Shown here in pieces: positions 1-7,439 of a stretch of DNA of 25,206 nt. The notes below the pieces were generated by a model, which saw only the letters and a program-made list of their open reading frames with translations, was not told the DNA's origin and made no database searches. Numbering within the stretch: position 1 is the stretch's first letter; each line of letters starts with the position of its first letter. The stretch is from NCBI RefSeq assembly GCF_051961875.1, contig NZ_JBQCCV010000147.1, forward strand, positions 1 to 25,206, given 5' to 3'. The stretch comes from Intrasporangium_A sp051961875. GTDB lineage: Bacteria > Actinomycetota > Actinomycetes > Actinomycetales > Dermatophilaceae. Position numbers and translations under genes: made by a program.

Positions 1-100
1 CACACCCATTATTTTTACACCCGACCGCCCTTATCACCCCCCCCCCCCCCCCCGGGGCCCTTATTTGGGGCCCGACTGCTGTCCGTGTGGCGCGGCGGTG

Positions 101-727
101 TCACTGGCGACGCGTCGACCGCTCCCGCTTGACGCGGCGGACGAACTCCTCGGGGTCGGCGGGCAGGAACGACGCCGCGAGGGAGTACTCGAGCTCGGCG
201 TCCCTGTCTGGGTGCTGTCCGCGTCGCTCGCGCATCTCCTCGAGGATCGCCTCGATCCGGCCGACGAGCTCGCGCGCCTCCTCGCGGGTGAGGCGGGCCC
301 GAGTGAAGGCGAAGCCGAGGGTGCCCTCCTCGTCGGCCTCCTCGACCACGCCGTCATCGTCGGACCTCAGCAGCTGCTCCATCCGCTCCAGCTGCCGCTC
401 CACCTGACGGCGGACCAGGACCATGACGGCCGCCTGCGATGAGGTGTCGCCACCGGACGGGACGAGGTTGAGCCCACCCGGGCGCAGCCGCCAGGGCCGC
501 TCGCGGGCATCCTCAGAGGCCTCGACCCGCTCGACGATGCCGTACTTCTCGAGGAGCCGCAGGTGGTGGCTCACGGCGGACGGTGACATGCCGACACGCT
601 CGCTCGCGGCGGTCGCGGTGACCACCTTGTCGTCGTCGAGCAGGGCGATGAGGTCCTGACGCACCGGGTGGGCGAGCGCCTTGAGAGCGGCGGGGTCGCG
701 GAGGGTCAGGGGCTGCGGTCGAGCCAT
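101..727 (-). CDS. ArsR-type winged-helix transcriptional regulator
   Basis: The product is 208 aa. Residues about 12-80 form an ArsR/HTH_20-like winged helix: an ALAHPVRQDLIALL helix opens it and a recognition helix around GMSPSAVSHHLRLLEKYGIV follows. The rest is a charged, probably coiled-coil C-terminal region (REEARELVGRIEAILEEMRE), typical of the long ArsR-like regulators next to MFS genes. No metal-binding CxC pair is visible, so metal sensing is unlikely. It is divergent from the MFS gene at 803, and three TGAAG-N6-CTTCA dyads lie between and into that gene. Control of itself and the transporter is therefore the likely role (inference). A TATGCT -10 box sits 6 bp before the ATG, suggesting a leaderless mRNA. 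The ligand is unknown. Confidence 0.9.
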   Translation of the reverse strand: MARPQPLTLRDPAALKALAHPVRQDLIALLDDDKVVTATAASERVGMSPSAVSHHLRLLEKYGIVERVEASEDARERPWRLRPGGLNLVPSGGDTSSQAAVMVLVRRQVERQLERMEQLLRSDDDGVVEEADEEGTLGFAFTRARLTREEARELVGRIEAILEEMRERRGQHPDRDAELEYSLAASFLPADPEEFVRRVKRERSTRRQ

Positions 728-733
728 GTGAGC

Positions 734-761
734 AGCATACGAGGCAACGGCCCGATGTGAA
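734..761 (-). promoter_or_regulatory. Promoter of the ArsR-type regulator gene
   Basis: On the minus strand TTCACA (761-756, one mismatch to TTGACA), a 16-bp spacer and TATGCT (739-734) form a sigma-70-like promoter. Six bases separate the -10 from the ATG at 727, so the transcript would start at or next to the start codon. The -35 lies inside the first TGAAG-N6-CTTCA dyad, which fits autorepression. Confidence 0.55.
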
Positions 762-820
762 GTATTGCCTTCACGCGTACCTGAAGCCTATGCTTCACTC
801 TTATGAAGCGATCCCTTCAC
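757..820. promoter_or_regulatory. Array of three TGAAG-N6-CTTCA operators
   Basis: Three dyads with identical arms and an identical 6-nt spacer lie at 757-774 (GTGAAGTATTGCCTTCAC), 781-798 (CTGAAGCCTATGCTTCAC) and 803-820 (ATGAAGCGATCCCTTCAC). Their starts are 24 and 22 bp apart, about two helical turns, which would place them on one face of the DNA. The first overlaps the -35 of both divergent promoters, the second holds the -10 of the MFS gene, and the third begins at its ATG. The dimeric ArsR-type protein encoded at 101-727 is the obvious binder (inference). Confidence 0.8.
765..794 (+). promoter_or_regulatory. Promoter of the MFS gene at 803
   Basis: TTGCCT (765-770), an 18-bp spacer and TATGCT (789-794) precede the ATG at 803 by 8 bp. 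There is no Shine-Dalgarno sequence, so a leaderless mRNA is likely. The -35 and -10 are embedded in operators 1 and 2. Confidence 0.55.
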
Positions 821-2083
821 GATGTCGAACCAGCCCGTTGGCGCGACGTGTGGTCCCAGCGGGACATGCGCATCGTCCTGCCGGCCCGCGCCCTGTCCCT
901 GCTCGGCGACACGGTGGCGGTCTCGGTGCTCATGCTCGACGCCGCCGAGACACGTTCGGCGGCGCACGTGACAGGGATCCTCGCGGCCTTCGCCGCTCCC
1001 GTCCTCCTGCTCGCCGCGCCGGCCGGCCGCCTCGTCGACAGCCGCAGCTCCCGGACCCTCCTCGTCTGGGGCGGGCTGCTGCAGGTCCTCGCCTCCGCGG
1101 GCCTGGTGTGGAGCCCTTCGTATGCCGTGCAGCTCGGTTTCGTCGTCCTCCTCCAGTGCGGGCAGGTCGTCACCGGACCGACCTGGATGGCGCTCGTGCC
1201 GAGGATCGTCGGCGAGGCTCGCGTCGCGACGGCGATCGCGATGGCGCAGACGCTGGGCGCGGTGGCCGGCCTCGTCGGCTACGCCGTAGGCGGGATGCTC
1301 TACGACCGGATCGGGCCGCACTGGACGATGAGCATCGACACGGCCTCCTTCGCCCTGCTCGTCGCCGCCGCCCTGCTCGTCCGGACCCGACGGGCCGTCG
1401 CGGAGGAACGGGGCCCGGGCCGGCCCACCCCGGCGACGGGAGGCACGCGGGTCGTCCTCGCCGACCGGGTGATCGCGCTGTTCCTCCTGTCACTGCTCCT
1501 CTTCGTCACGACCGCGGAGGCGAGCAACGTCGCCGAGCCGATCCTCATCGTGCAGGACCTCGGGGCGGACGGGACGGCCTACGGGCTCGTCGGCGCCTGC
1601 TTCGCCGCCGGCTCGATCCTCGGGCCCGCGCTCGCGAGCAGGATCCGCTCCCAGGTCGGCCGCGTCACCGGCGCGGTGGTCACGATGCTCGCGATCGGTG
1701 CGGTGCTGGCCTATGTCGGGACCGTCCCCTCCGTCGTCGCCCTGGTCCCGGCCTACTTCGCCTTCGGCATCGCCATCGGCGTGCTCAACGTCCTCATCTC
1801 GACCGTCCTGATGCTGCGCGCCCCCGAAGCCGCTCGCGGCCGGGTCATGTCCCTGGTCAGTGGCGCGGCCCGAGGCGCCTCGATGCTCGGCCTGCTGCTC
1901 GGCGGCGGCCTGGTGGCCGGTCTCGGCGGACGGCAGGCCTACGTCGTGCTCGGGATCGCCTCCATCGTCGTCGCACCGCTGGCCCTCCTGGCCCGACGGG
2001 AGCTGCGCCGGGAGGCAGCGGTCGGCGAGAAGGATGCGGCAGAAGCGGAGGTCGCGACGCAGGACACGGAGGCCGCGGCGTGA
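803..2083 (+). CDS. MFS transporter, probable drug/metabolite efflux
   Basis: This 426-aa protein has about 12 hydrophobic segments. A soluble N-terminus (MKRSLHDVEPARWRDVW) leads into the first segment, a GRLVDSRSSR loop follows TM2, and the protein ends in a charged Ala/Glu-rich tail (about residues 395-426). This is the layout of MFS permeases related to macrolide/enterobactin exporters (DHA3 type). Substrate cannot be read from sequence. The ATG lies inside the third operator dyad and no SD precedes it; the upstream -10 fits a leaderless start. Divergence from the ArsR-type regulator makes it that regulator's likely target. It ends 18 bp from the convergent microprotein gene, with no obvious terminator in the gap. 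Confidence 0.88.
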   Translation: MKRSLHDVEPARWRDVWSQRDMRIVLPARALSLLGDTVAVSVLMLDAAETRSAAHVTGILAAFAAPVLLLAAPAGRLVDSRSSRTLLVWGGLLQVLASAGLVWSPSYAVQLGFVVLLQCGQVVTGPTWMALVPRIVGEARVATAIAMAQTLGAVAGLVGYAVGGMLYDRIGPHWTMSIDTASFALLVAAALLVRTRRAVAEERGPGRPTPATGGTRVVLADRVIALFLLSLLLFVTTAEASNVAEPILIVQDLGADGTAYGLVGACFAAGSILGPALASRIRSQVGRVTGAVVTMLAIGAVLAYVGTVPSVVALVPAYFAFGIAIGVLNVLISTVLMLRAPEAARGRVMSLVSGAARGASMLGLLLGGGLVAGLGGRQAYVVLGIASIVVAPLALLARRELRREAAVGEKDAAEAEVATQDTEAAA

Positions 2084-2101
2084 CCCTGCGCCGGGCTCGG
2101 G

Positions 2102-2194
2102 TCAGTGCCGGTTGACGAGGGCCGCGATGATGGCGATCGCGATGAAGAGGATCAGCGCGGCAACCGTGATCCGGTGCCGGAAGTTGAAGTTCAC
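2102..2194 (-). CDS. 30-aa single-pass membrane microprotein
   Basis: A GTG start at 2194-2192 overlaps the TGA of the upstream MFS gene (2193-2191) in a GTGA junction, and the frame runs 30 codons to TGA at 2104-2102. The peptide has a short basic N-terminus (MNFNFRHRIT), one strongly hydrophobic helix (VAALILFIAIAIIAALV, about residues 11-27) and a basic end (NRH). Both ends are positive, so topology is not decided. The coupled start and the clean TM segment argue that it is real. A role as an accessory subunit or stabiliser of the MFS exporter is inference; no known family was recognised. Confidence 0.6.
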   Translation of the reverse strand: MNFNFRHRITVAALILFIAIAIIAALVNRH

Positions 2195-3489
2195 TTCACC
2201 GCCTCCGGCTCCGGGGAGATCTCGGGATGGTGCGGCGGGTTCACGGCGATCCGGAGTCGCGGACGGCCCTGGGTCTCGAAGCTCACGGCCACATTCTGCG
2301 TCCGCGCGGTCCAGATCGCGACGACCAGGAGGGACAGGCCGACCATGATCGTGCCGATCGCGATCGTCCAGCGGGCCCCGAAGGCGTCACCGATCCAGCC
2401 GATGAGCGGTGAACCCAGCGGCGTGCCACCCATGAAGATGGCCATGTAGAGCGCCATGACCCGGCCACGCATCACCGGGTCCACGGCAAGCTGGACGGTC
2501 GCGTTGGCTGTCGTCAGTGCGGTGAGGGAGGCGAGCCCGGTCGGCACGAGGAAGAGGGCGAAGGTCCAGTAGGTCGGCGCGATCGACAGCAGGAGCGTGG
2601 CAGCGGTGAAGCCGACGAGCGCGAGCAGCAGGATCCGCAGGCGCGGGTGGTTGCGCCGAGCCGCGATGAGGGCGCCGGTCAGCGACCCGATCGCCATGAT
2701 CGAGCCGAGCAGGCCGTACTCCCCCGGCCCCTTGTGGAACACCTGGGTCGCCATCAGGGCCGTGGTCACCTGGAAGTTCATCCCGAAGGTGCCGAGGATG
2801 AAGACGAGGAACATGACCAGCTGGATGTCGGGCCGGCCCTTGACGTAGCGGATGCCCTCGCGGATCTGGCCCTTGCCCCGCGACTTCGGCGCCGGCATCA
2901 GCTCGCCGACGTTCATCATGGCGAGCGCGGCCAGCACGAACAGGAAGCTCGCAGCGTTGACGAACATCGCGGGCGCGATCCCGACGATCGCGATGACGAT
3001 GCCGGCGACGCCGGGCCCGACCAGTCGGCCGATGTTGAACGAGGCGCTGTTGAGCGCGACGGCATTGGCGAGGTGGTCGCGGTCGACCATCTCGGAGACG
3101 AACGTCTGCCTCGCCGGGTTGTCGAACGCGGTCGCGACGCCCTGGATCAGGGCGATCGCGTAGACGTGCCAGAGCTGGACGGCACCGGTCGCCGTGATGA
3201 CGGCGAGCAGGAGCGCCGTGAGCAGGAGCGCCGACTGGGTCATGACGAGCAGCCGCCGGTTAGGCACGCGGTCGGCGACCATGCCGGCCCACGGGGCGAG
3301 CAGCAGGAACGGCAGGAACTGCAGCCCGGTCACGATGCCGAGCGCCGACGCCGAGCCGGAGGTGAGGACGGTCAGGACGAGCCAGTCCTGCGCGACGCGG
3401 CCCATCCACGTGCCGACGTTCGACACGATGCCGCCCATGGCATAGATCCGGTAGTTGCGGATGCCGAGGGAATGGAAGGTCGGACTCAC
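2191..3489 (-). CDS. MFS transporter (EntS/DHA3-like), MarR-linked exporter
   Basis: The protein is 432 aa when started at GTG 3489-3487, which overlaps the marR stop (3488-3486) as GTGA. A longer in-frame reading up to 3861 would run deep into marR and is rejected. About 12 TM segments are visible, with the loop GMVADRVPNRRLL after TM2 and DNPARQTFVSEMVDRDHLANAVALN between TM4 and TM5, hallmarks of the EntS-like MFS family that exports siderophores, macrolides or drugs. The C-terminus is soluble and proline-rich (NPPHHPEISPEPEAVK). It sits in a three-gene operon: marR, this gene, then a 30-aa membrane peptide coupled by a second GTGA overlap. MarR repression relieved by a toxic ligand is the likely regulation. 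Confidence 0.9.
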   Translation of the reverse strand: MSPTFHSLGIRNYRIYAMGGIVSNVGTWMGRVAQDWLVLTVLTSGSASALGIVTGLQFLPFLLLAPWAGMVADRVPNRRLLVMTQSALLLTALLLAVITATGAVQLWHVYAIALIQGVATAFDNPARQTFVSEMVDRDHLANAVALNSASFNIGRLVGPGVAGIVIAIVGIAPAMFVNAASFLFVLAALAMMNVGELMPAPKSRGKGQIREGIRYVKGRPDIQLVMFLVFILGTFGMNFQVTTALMATQVFHKGPGEYGLLGSIMAIGSLTGALIAARRNHPRLRILLLALVGFTAATLLLSIAPTYWTFALFLVPTGLASLTALTTANATVQLAVDPVMRGRVMALYMAIFMGGTPLGSPLIGWIGDAFGARWTIAIGTIMVGLSLLVVAIWTARTQNVAVSFETQGRPRLRIAVNPPHHPEISPEPEAVK

Positions 3490-3953
3490 TCGCTCGCCAC
3501 CTTGAGCAGCACGTCGCGGACCGAGGCGAGGAGCGCGTGCTCTTCCTCGCTCAGGCCCTCGAAGCGCTGCAGCATCCACTCGTCGCGGTGGCGGCGGATT
3601 CCCCTGAGCGTCTTCAGGCCCTCGGGGGTGAGGGACAGGATGACCTGCCGCCCGTCGGTCGGGTCGTCGGCCCGTGCGACATACCCGGCCTCGACGAGCA
3701 CGTTGGTCGTGCGCTTCATGCTGGGCGCGCTGACCCGCTCGATCTCGGCGAGCTCGCTGTTGGTCTTCGGGCCCGACTCGAGCCGGGACAGGACGGAGAA
3801 CTGGTGCGGCGGCAGGAGCAGGTCGGACTCGTAGCGCACCCGCCGCGAGATCCGCATGCACGCGAGGCGCAGGTCGCTCGCGAGGCGGGAGAGCTCGCTC
3901 CGGGTCAGCGGCTTGGGGCCGCTCACTGCCTCCACCGTCTGCTTGCTCATCAT
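3486..3953 (-). CDS. MarR-family transcriptional regulator
   Basis: The product is 155 aa from ATG 3953. Residues 45-60 (LLLPPHQFSVLSRLES) start the winged helix. The recognition helix is about 73-89 (RVSAPSMKRTTNVLVEAG) and the wing carries DPTDGRQ (97-103), the usual MarR D-x-R-D/G-R motif. An ATG at 3992 is also in frame, but it lies upstream of the probable -10 (TATGCT, 3986-3981) and inside the operator. AGGAG at 3966-3962 is 8 nt before 3953, which decides the start. It is the first gene of the operon with the MFS exporter and probably represses it through the dyads at 3978-4004. The inducer is unknown. Confidence 0.92.
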   Translation of the reverse strand: MMSKQTVEAVSGPKPLTRSELSRLASDLRLACMRISRRVRYESDLLLPPHQFSVLSRLESGPKTNSELAEIERVSAPSMKRTTNVLVEAGYVARADDPTDGRQVILSLTPEGLKTLRGIRRHRDEWMLQRFEGLSEEEHALLASVRDVLLKVASE

Positions 3954-3977
3954 CACTCCAACTCCTACCGGCAATTC

Positions 3978-4004
3978 GTTAGCATAACTCATTAGCCTTG
4001 CTAA
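3978..4004. promoter_or_regulatory. Double MarR-type operator over the marR promoter
   Basis: Two adjacent dyads are present: GTTA-GCA-TAAC (3978-3988) and TTAGC-CTT-GCTAA (3992-4004, perfect arms), with centres 15 bp apart. A larger GTTAGCA...TGCTAAC pair (3978-3984 and 3999-4005) encloses both. The minus-strand -10 candidate TATGCT (3986-3981) lies in the first dyad, so binding would block the operon's own promoter. TTAG-N-CTAA palindromes are common MarR targets; assignment to this MarR is inference. Confidence 0.65.
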
Positions 4005-4050
4005 CTATTCCGCGTGCGGGGCGAGCGGGTGCCGATCAACGCCAAAGACC

Positions 4051-4090
4051 AGGTATGCCGCGGAGCGGAGGCCCGCTCAGCGGCATACCT
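4051..4090. repeat. 40-bp inverted repeat with TATGCCGC arms
   Basis: Eighteen-base arms (4051-4068 and 4073-4090) pair with a single mismatch around a 4-nt loop, with AGGTATGCCGC at the outer end of each arm. It lies between the marR promoter and the terminator of the NCS2 permease gene. It could be an extra terminator for minus-strand transcription, but its arms carry the word TATGCCGC(T)(S)AG found at several other places in the window. Confidence 0.6.
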
Positions 4091-4111
4091 CTTGCTCCTC
4101 GGGGGGACGAC

Positions 4112-4144
4112 GGAAGGCCACGTCCTTGCGGGACGTGGCCTTCC
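4112..4144 (-). terminator. Hairpin terminator of the NCS2 permease gene
   Basis: A perfect 14-bp stem (GGAAGGCCACGTCC at 4112-4125, complement at 4131-4144) has a 5-nt loop and begins 17 bp beyond the permease stop. No U tract follows on the minus strand, as is frequent in actinobacteria. Function as a terminator is inferred from position and stem strength. Confidence 0.7.
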
Positions 4145-4161
4145 GGGAGTGGGCGGACGGG

Positions 4162-5658
<1,497 letters not shown>

Positions 5659-5665
5659 GGCGCAC

Positions 5666-5671
5666 ACCCTA
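5666..5671 (-). promoter_or_regulatory. Leaderless -10 (TAGGGT) of the NCS2 permease gene
   Basis: TAGGGT on the minus strand ends 7 bp before ATG 5658, the TANNNT-N6/7-start arrangement of actinobacterial leaderless genes. The divergent gene at 5717 has the same hexamer at the mirrored position. Confidence 0.5.
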
Positions 5672-5704
5672 GTGGCGTGCTACCTGGCACCCGACGGCAC
5701 GCTC

Positions 5705-5710
5705 TAGGGT
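5705..5710 (+). promoter_or_regulatory. Leaderless -10 (TAGGGT) of the DUF2530 gene
   Basis: TAGGGT lies 6 bp before GTG 5717. The two divergent -10 elements are only 33 bp apart, so the two -35 regions must interleave and the promoters may compete. Confidence 0.5.
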
Positions 5711-5716
5711 GGACAC

Positions 5717-5974
5717 GTGACGACCGACGAGACCCCGACGAGTGGCCCTCCGTCCCCTGCCGAGGACCTCACGCCGGTCCACGTCCCGATGGTCCGGATC
5801 GTCGAGGTCGGCATGCTCTGCTGGCTCGTCGCACTGTTCGTCGTGATGCTCGTGCCCGCGCTGCACACGGGCGACAAGGCGTGGTGGCCGTGGTGCTGCG
5901 TCGCCGGCTTCGGCCTCGGCGGGATCGGCCTGACCTACGTCAGGCGCGGGCGCGGCAATGCGGCGGACGCCTGA
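5717..5974 (+). CDS. DUF2530 small membrane protein
   Basis: The 85-aa product has a hydrophilic Pro/Thr-rich N-terminus (about 25 residues), then two TM helices (VGMLCWLVALFVVMLVPAL, about 35-53, and WWPWCCVAGFGLGGIGLTYV, about 60-79) and a basic end (RRGRG). The layout with a Trp-rich start of TM2 and a terminal YVRRGR matches DUF2530, found only in actinobacteria. No function is known. The GTG start has a leaderless-type TAGGGT box. It is divergent from the purine permease gene, a pairing I recall from other actinobacteria, and is convergent with the DUF3027 gene 38 bp away. Confidence 0.8.
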   Translation: MTTDETPTSGPPSPAEDLTPVHVPMVRIVEVGMLCWLVALFVVMLVPALHTGDKAWWPWCCVAGFGLGGIGLTYVRRGRGNAADA

Positions 5975-5995
5975 GCCTCAGGGCAACCGCGCCGT

Positions 5996-6027
5996 TCAGT
6001 CCGTATGCCGCTCAGTCCGTATGCGGC
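5996..6027. repeat. 16-bp tandem duplication at the DUF3027 gene 3' end
   Basis: TCAGTCCGTATGCCGC (5996-6011) is followed at once by TCAGTCCGTATGCGGC (6012-6027), 15 of 16 identical. The second copy carries the DUF3027 stop codon (TCA 6012-6014 on the plus strand), so the first copy repeats the last codons and stop beyond the gene. Confidence 0.8.
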
Positions 6028-6938
6028 TCGGCTGAGTCCTGCTCGGGCGTGCCCTCCGCGCCCTCCGCGCCCTCCGCGCCCGCTGCGCTTTCCGCGCTCG
6101 GCCCGGACTCGCCGTCATCCTCCGTCGAGGTGCCACTTTCGGTCGAGGGGCCACCTTCCGTGGAGGGGCCAGCCTCCCCGGACGGGTGGACCTCGATGTC
6201 GACGGCGAGCTCGTCGAGGACGGGGTCCGCGACAGGGGTGGGCTTCGGCGGCTTGAGGTCCGCCTCCGAATGGGCACCGCAGCCGTGGTCGAGCGAGACG
6301 ACGCGCCCGTCGGAGGGCGACCACTCGTTGGCGCAGACGCCGAAGACGGCACGCAGCGCACCGGCCATCGGCAGGAAGTAGCCACACGTCGAGCAGGGCG
6401 CCGGCGCCTTCTGCGCAACCTCTGACGTCGGGCCCGGATCGCCCTCGTACCACCGGGAGGCGGCGGTCTCACGGCCCTCGGCGGACAGCACGCGTGGGCG
6501 GCCGAGGCCGAGCTCCCAGATGGCGAGCCGGTCGACGTCCTCGTCGCCGGTGGCCTCGAACCCGGGCACCAGGTTCGGGTCGTCCTCGCGGTAGGGCAGC
6601 ACGTCGCCGGCACCGAGGTCGCCGGGCGCGAGCCGGTCGGCATAGGGCACCCACTCCGGCGCGAGGATCGCCTCGTGGCCGGGCAGCAGGTTCGTCTCGC
6701 AGACCGTGGCCACGCGGGACCGAGACACGCGGGCGACACTCACGCCCCAGCGCCAGCCGCCGTAACCGGGTGAGAGGCACTCGAACCAGTGCATGGCGAG
6801 CCGCTCGCCGAGCATCTCGACGCCGAGGTGCTCGCCGACCGTGCCCGGTTCGGCCACCTTCTCGAGCTCGGTGCGCGCGAGCGGGACGGCGTCGGCGAGG
6901 ACGGCGTCCTTCTTGCTGGCAGTCGGGGCCGGGGCCAC
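6012..6938 (-). CDS. DUF3027 domain protein
   Basis: The product is 308 aa from GTG 6938. GGAGG 6 nt upstream of this start, inside the last codons of the cold-shock gene, supports it over an in-frame GTG at 6965. The DUF3027 core shows WRWGVSVARVSRSRVATVCE, LLPGHEAILAPEWVPYADRL and PGDLGAGDVLPYREDDPNLVPG. A later cysteine/histidine cluster (CSTCGYF, VCAN, HGCGAHS) could bind zinc. The final 70 residues are a low-complexity acidic Ser/Gly/Glu tail, partly made of a 9-bp DNA repeat (AEG units, 6052-6078). The function of the family is unknown; the one-base gap to the cold-shock gene suggests joint translation. Confidence 0.85.
   Translation of the reverse strand: MAPAPTASKKDAVLADAVPLARTELEKVAEPGTVGEHLGVEMLGERLAMHWFECLSPGYGGWRWGVSVARVSRSRVATVCETNLLPGHEAILAPEWVPYADRLAPGDLGAGDVLPYREDDPNLVPGFEATGDEDVDRLAIWELGLGRPRVLSAEGRETAASRWYEGDPGPTSEVAQKAPAPCSTCGYFLPMAGALRAVFGVCANEWSPSDGRVVSLDHGCGAHSEADLKPPKPTPVADPVLDELAVDIEVHPSGEAGPSTEGGPSTESGTSTEDDGESGPSAESAAGAEGAEGAEGTPEQDSAEPHTD
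6052..6078. repeat. Three 9-bp tandem repeats (CCCTCCGCG)
   Basis: Three exact copies encode AEG-AEG-AEG in the acidic tail of the DUF3027 protein on the minus strand. Slippage at this site would change tail length without shifting the frame. Confidence 0.85.
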
Positions 6939-6939
6939 C

Positions 6940-7335
6940 TCAGCCCTCCAGGTCGTCGGCGACACGACGGAGCACCTGGGCGACCTTCGCGCCGACCTTG
7001 CGGTCGGGGTAGCGGCCCTTGCGCAGGCCGGTGCTCATGCCGTCGAGGAGCTGCATGAGGTCCTCGATGATGACGACCATCTCCTCGGTGGTCTTCCGGT
7101 CGCGCTCGCGGCGGTTCGCGGCGACGGACGGCGCCGGGTCGAGCACCCGGACCGAGAGCGCCTGCGCGCCGCGTCGGCCCTCGACGATGCCGAACTCGAC
7201 ACGGGCGCCCTTCTTCAGCGTCGTGACACCCTCGGGCAGGGCGCTCGCATGCAGGAACACATCGGCGCCCTCGTCCTCGGCGATGAAGCCGAAGCCCTTG
7301 TCGGCGTCGTAGAACCTGACCTTGCCAGTGGGCAC
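6940..7335 (-). CDS. Cold-shock domain protein with C-terminal extension
   Basis: The 131-aa protein starts at GTG 7335 with AAGGGG 6 nt upstream. Residues 1-66 are a cold-shock OB fold with RNP1 KGFGFI (13-18) and RNP2 VFLHAS (26-31), which bind single-stranded RNA/DNA. Residues about 67-131 are an extra region (KTTEEMVVIIEDLMQLLDGMSTGLRKGRYPDRKVG is its middle part, read here in two pieces: a helical acidic stretch and a basic YPDRK stretch). The size resembles mycobacterial CspB-type proteins of about 135 aa. A longer reading up to 7671 has no support. It is followed after one base by the DUF3027 start. Confidence 0.9.
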   Translation of the reverse strand: MPTGKVRFYDADKGFGFIAEDEGADVFLHASALPEGVTTLKKGARVEFGIVEGRRGAQALSVRVLDPAPSVAANRRERDRKTTEEMVVIIEDLMQLLDGMSTGLRKGRYPDRKVGAKVAQVLRRVADDLEG

Positions 7336-7370
7336 AGTCCACCCCTTGCTCGTTGCTCGAAAGTCCTCCA

Positions 7371-7376
7371 AGCCTA
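7371..7376 (-). promoter_or_regulatory. Probable -10 (TAGGCT) of the cold-shock gene
   Basis: TAGGCT on the minus strand lies about 35 bp before GTG 7335, leaving a 5' leader of roughly 30 nt that includes the SD. A weak TTCGAC sits 17 bp further upstream. Cold-shock genes often use leaders for regulation, but this one is short. Confidence 0.4.
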
Positions 7377-7439
7377 ACGGGACCAGCGGCCCCGTCGAAC
7401 CGAGTATCACGGCCCCCGGCAGGATCGGTGGTTGTCGGC

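Noticed and set aside
3490..3861. N-terminal extension of the minus-strand MFS gene
   Set aside because: It overlaps marR in another frame and its translation is not membrane-like; the GTGA junction at 3486-3489 gives a natural start.
5659..5716. Purine riboswitch before the NCS2 permease
   Set aside because: The divergent gap is too short and the gene appears leaderless; no aptamer-like stem pattern is present.
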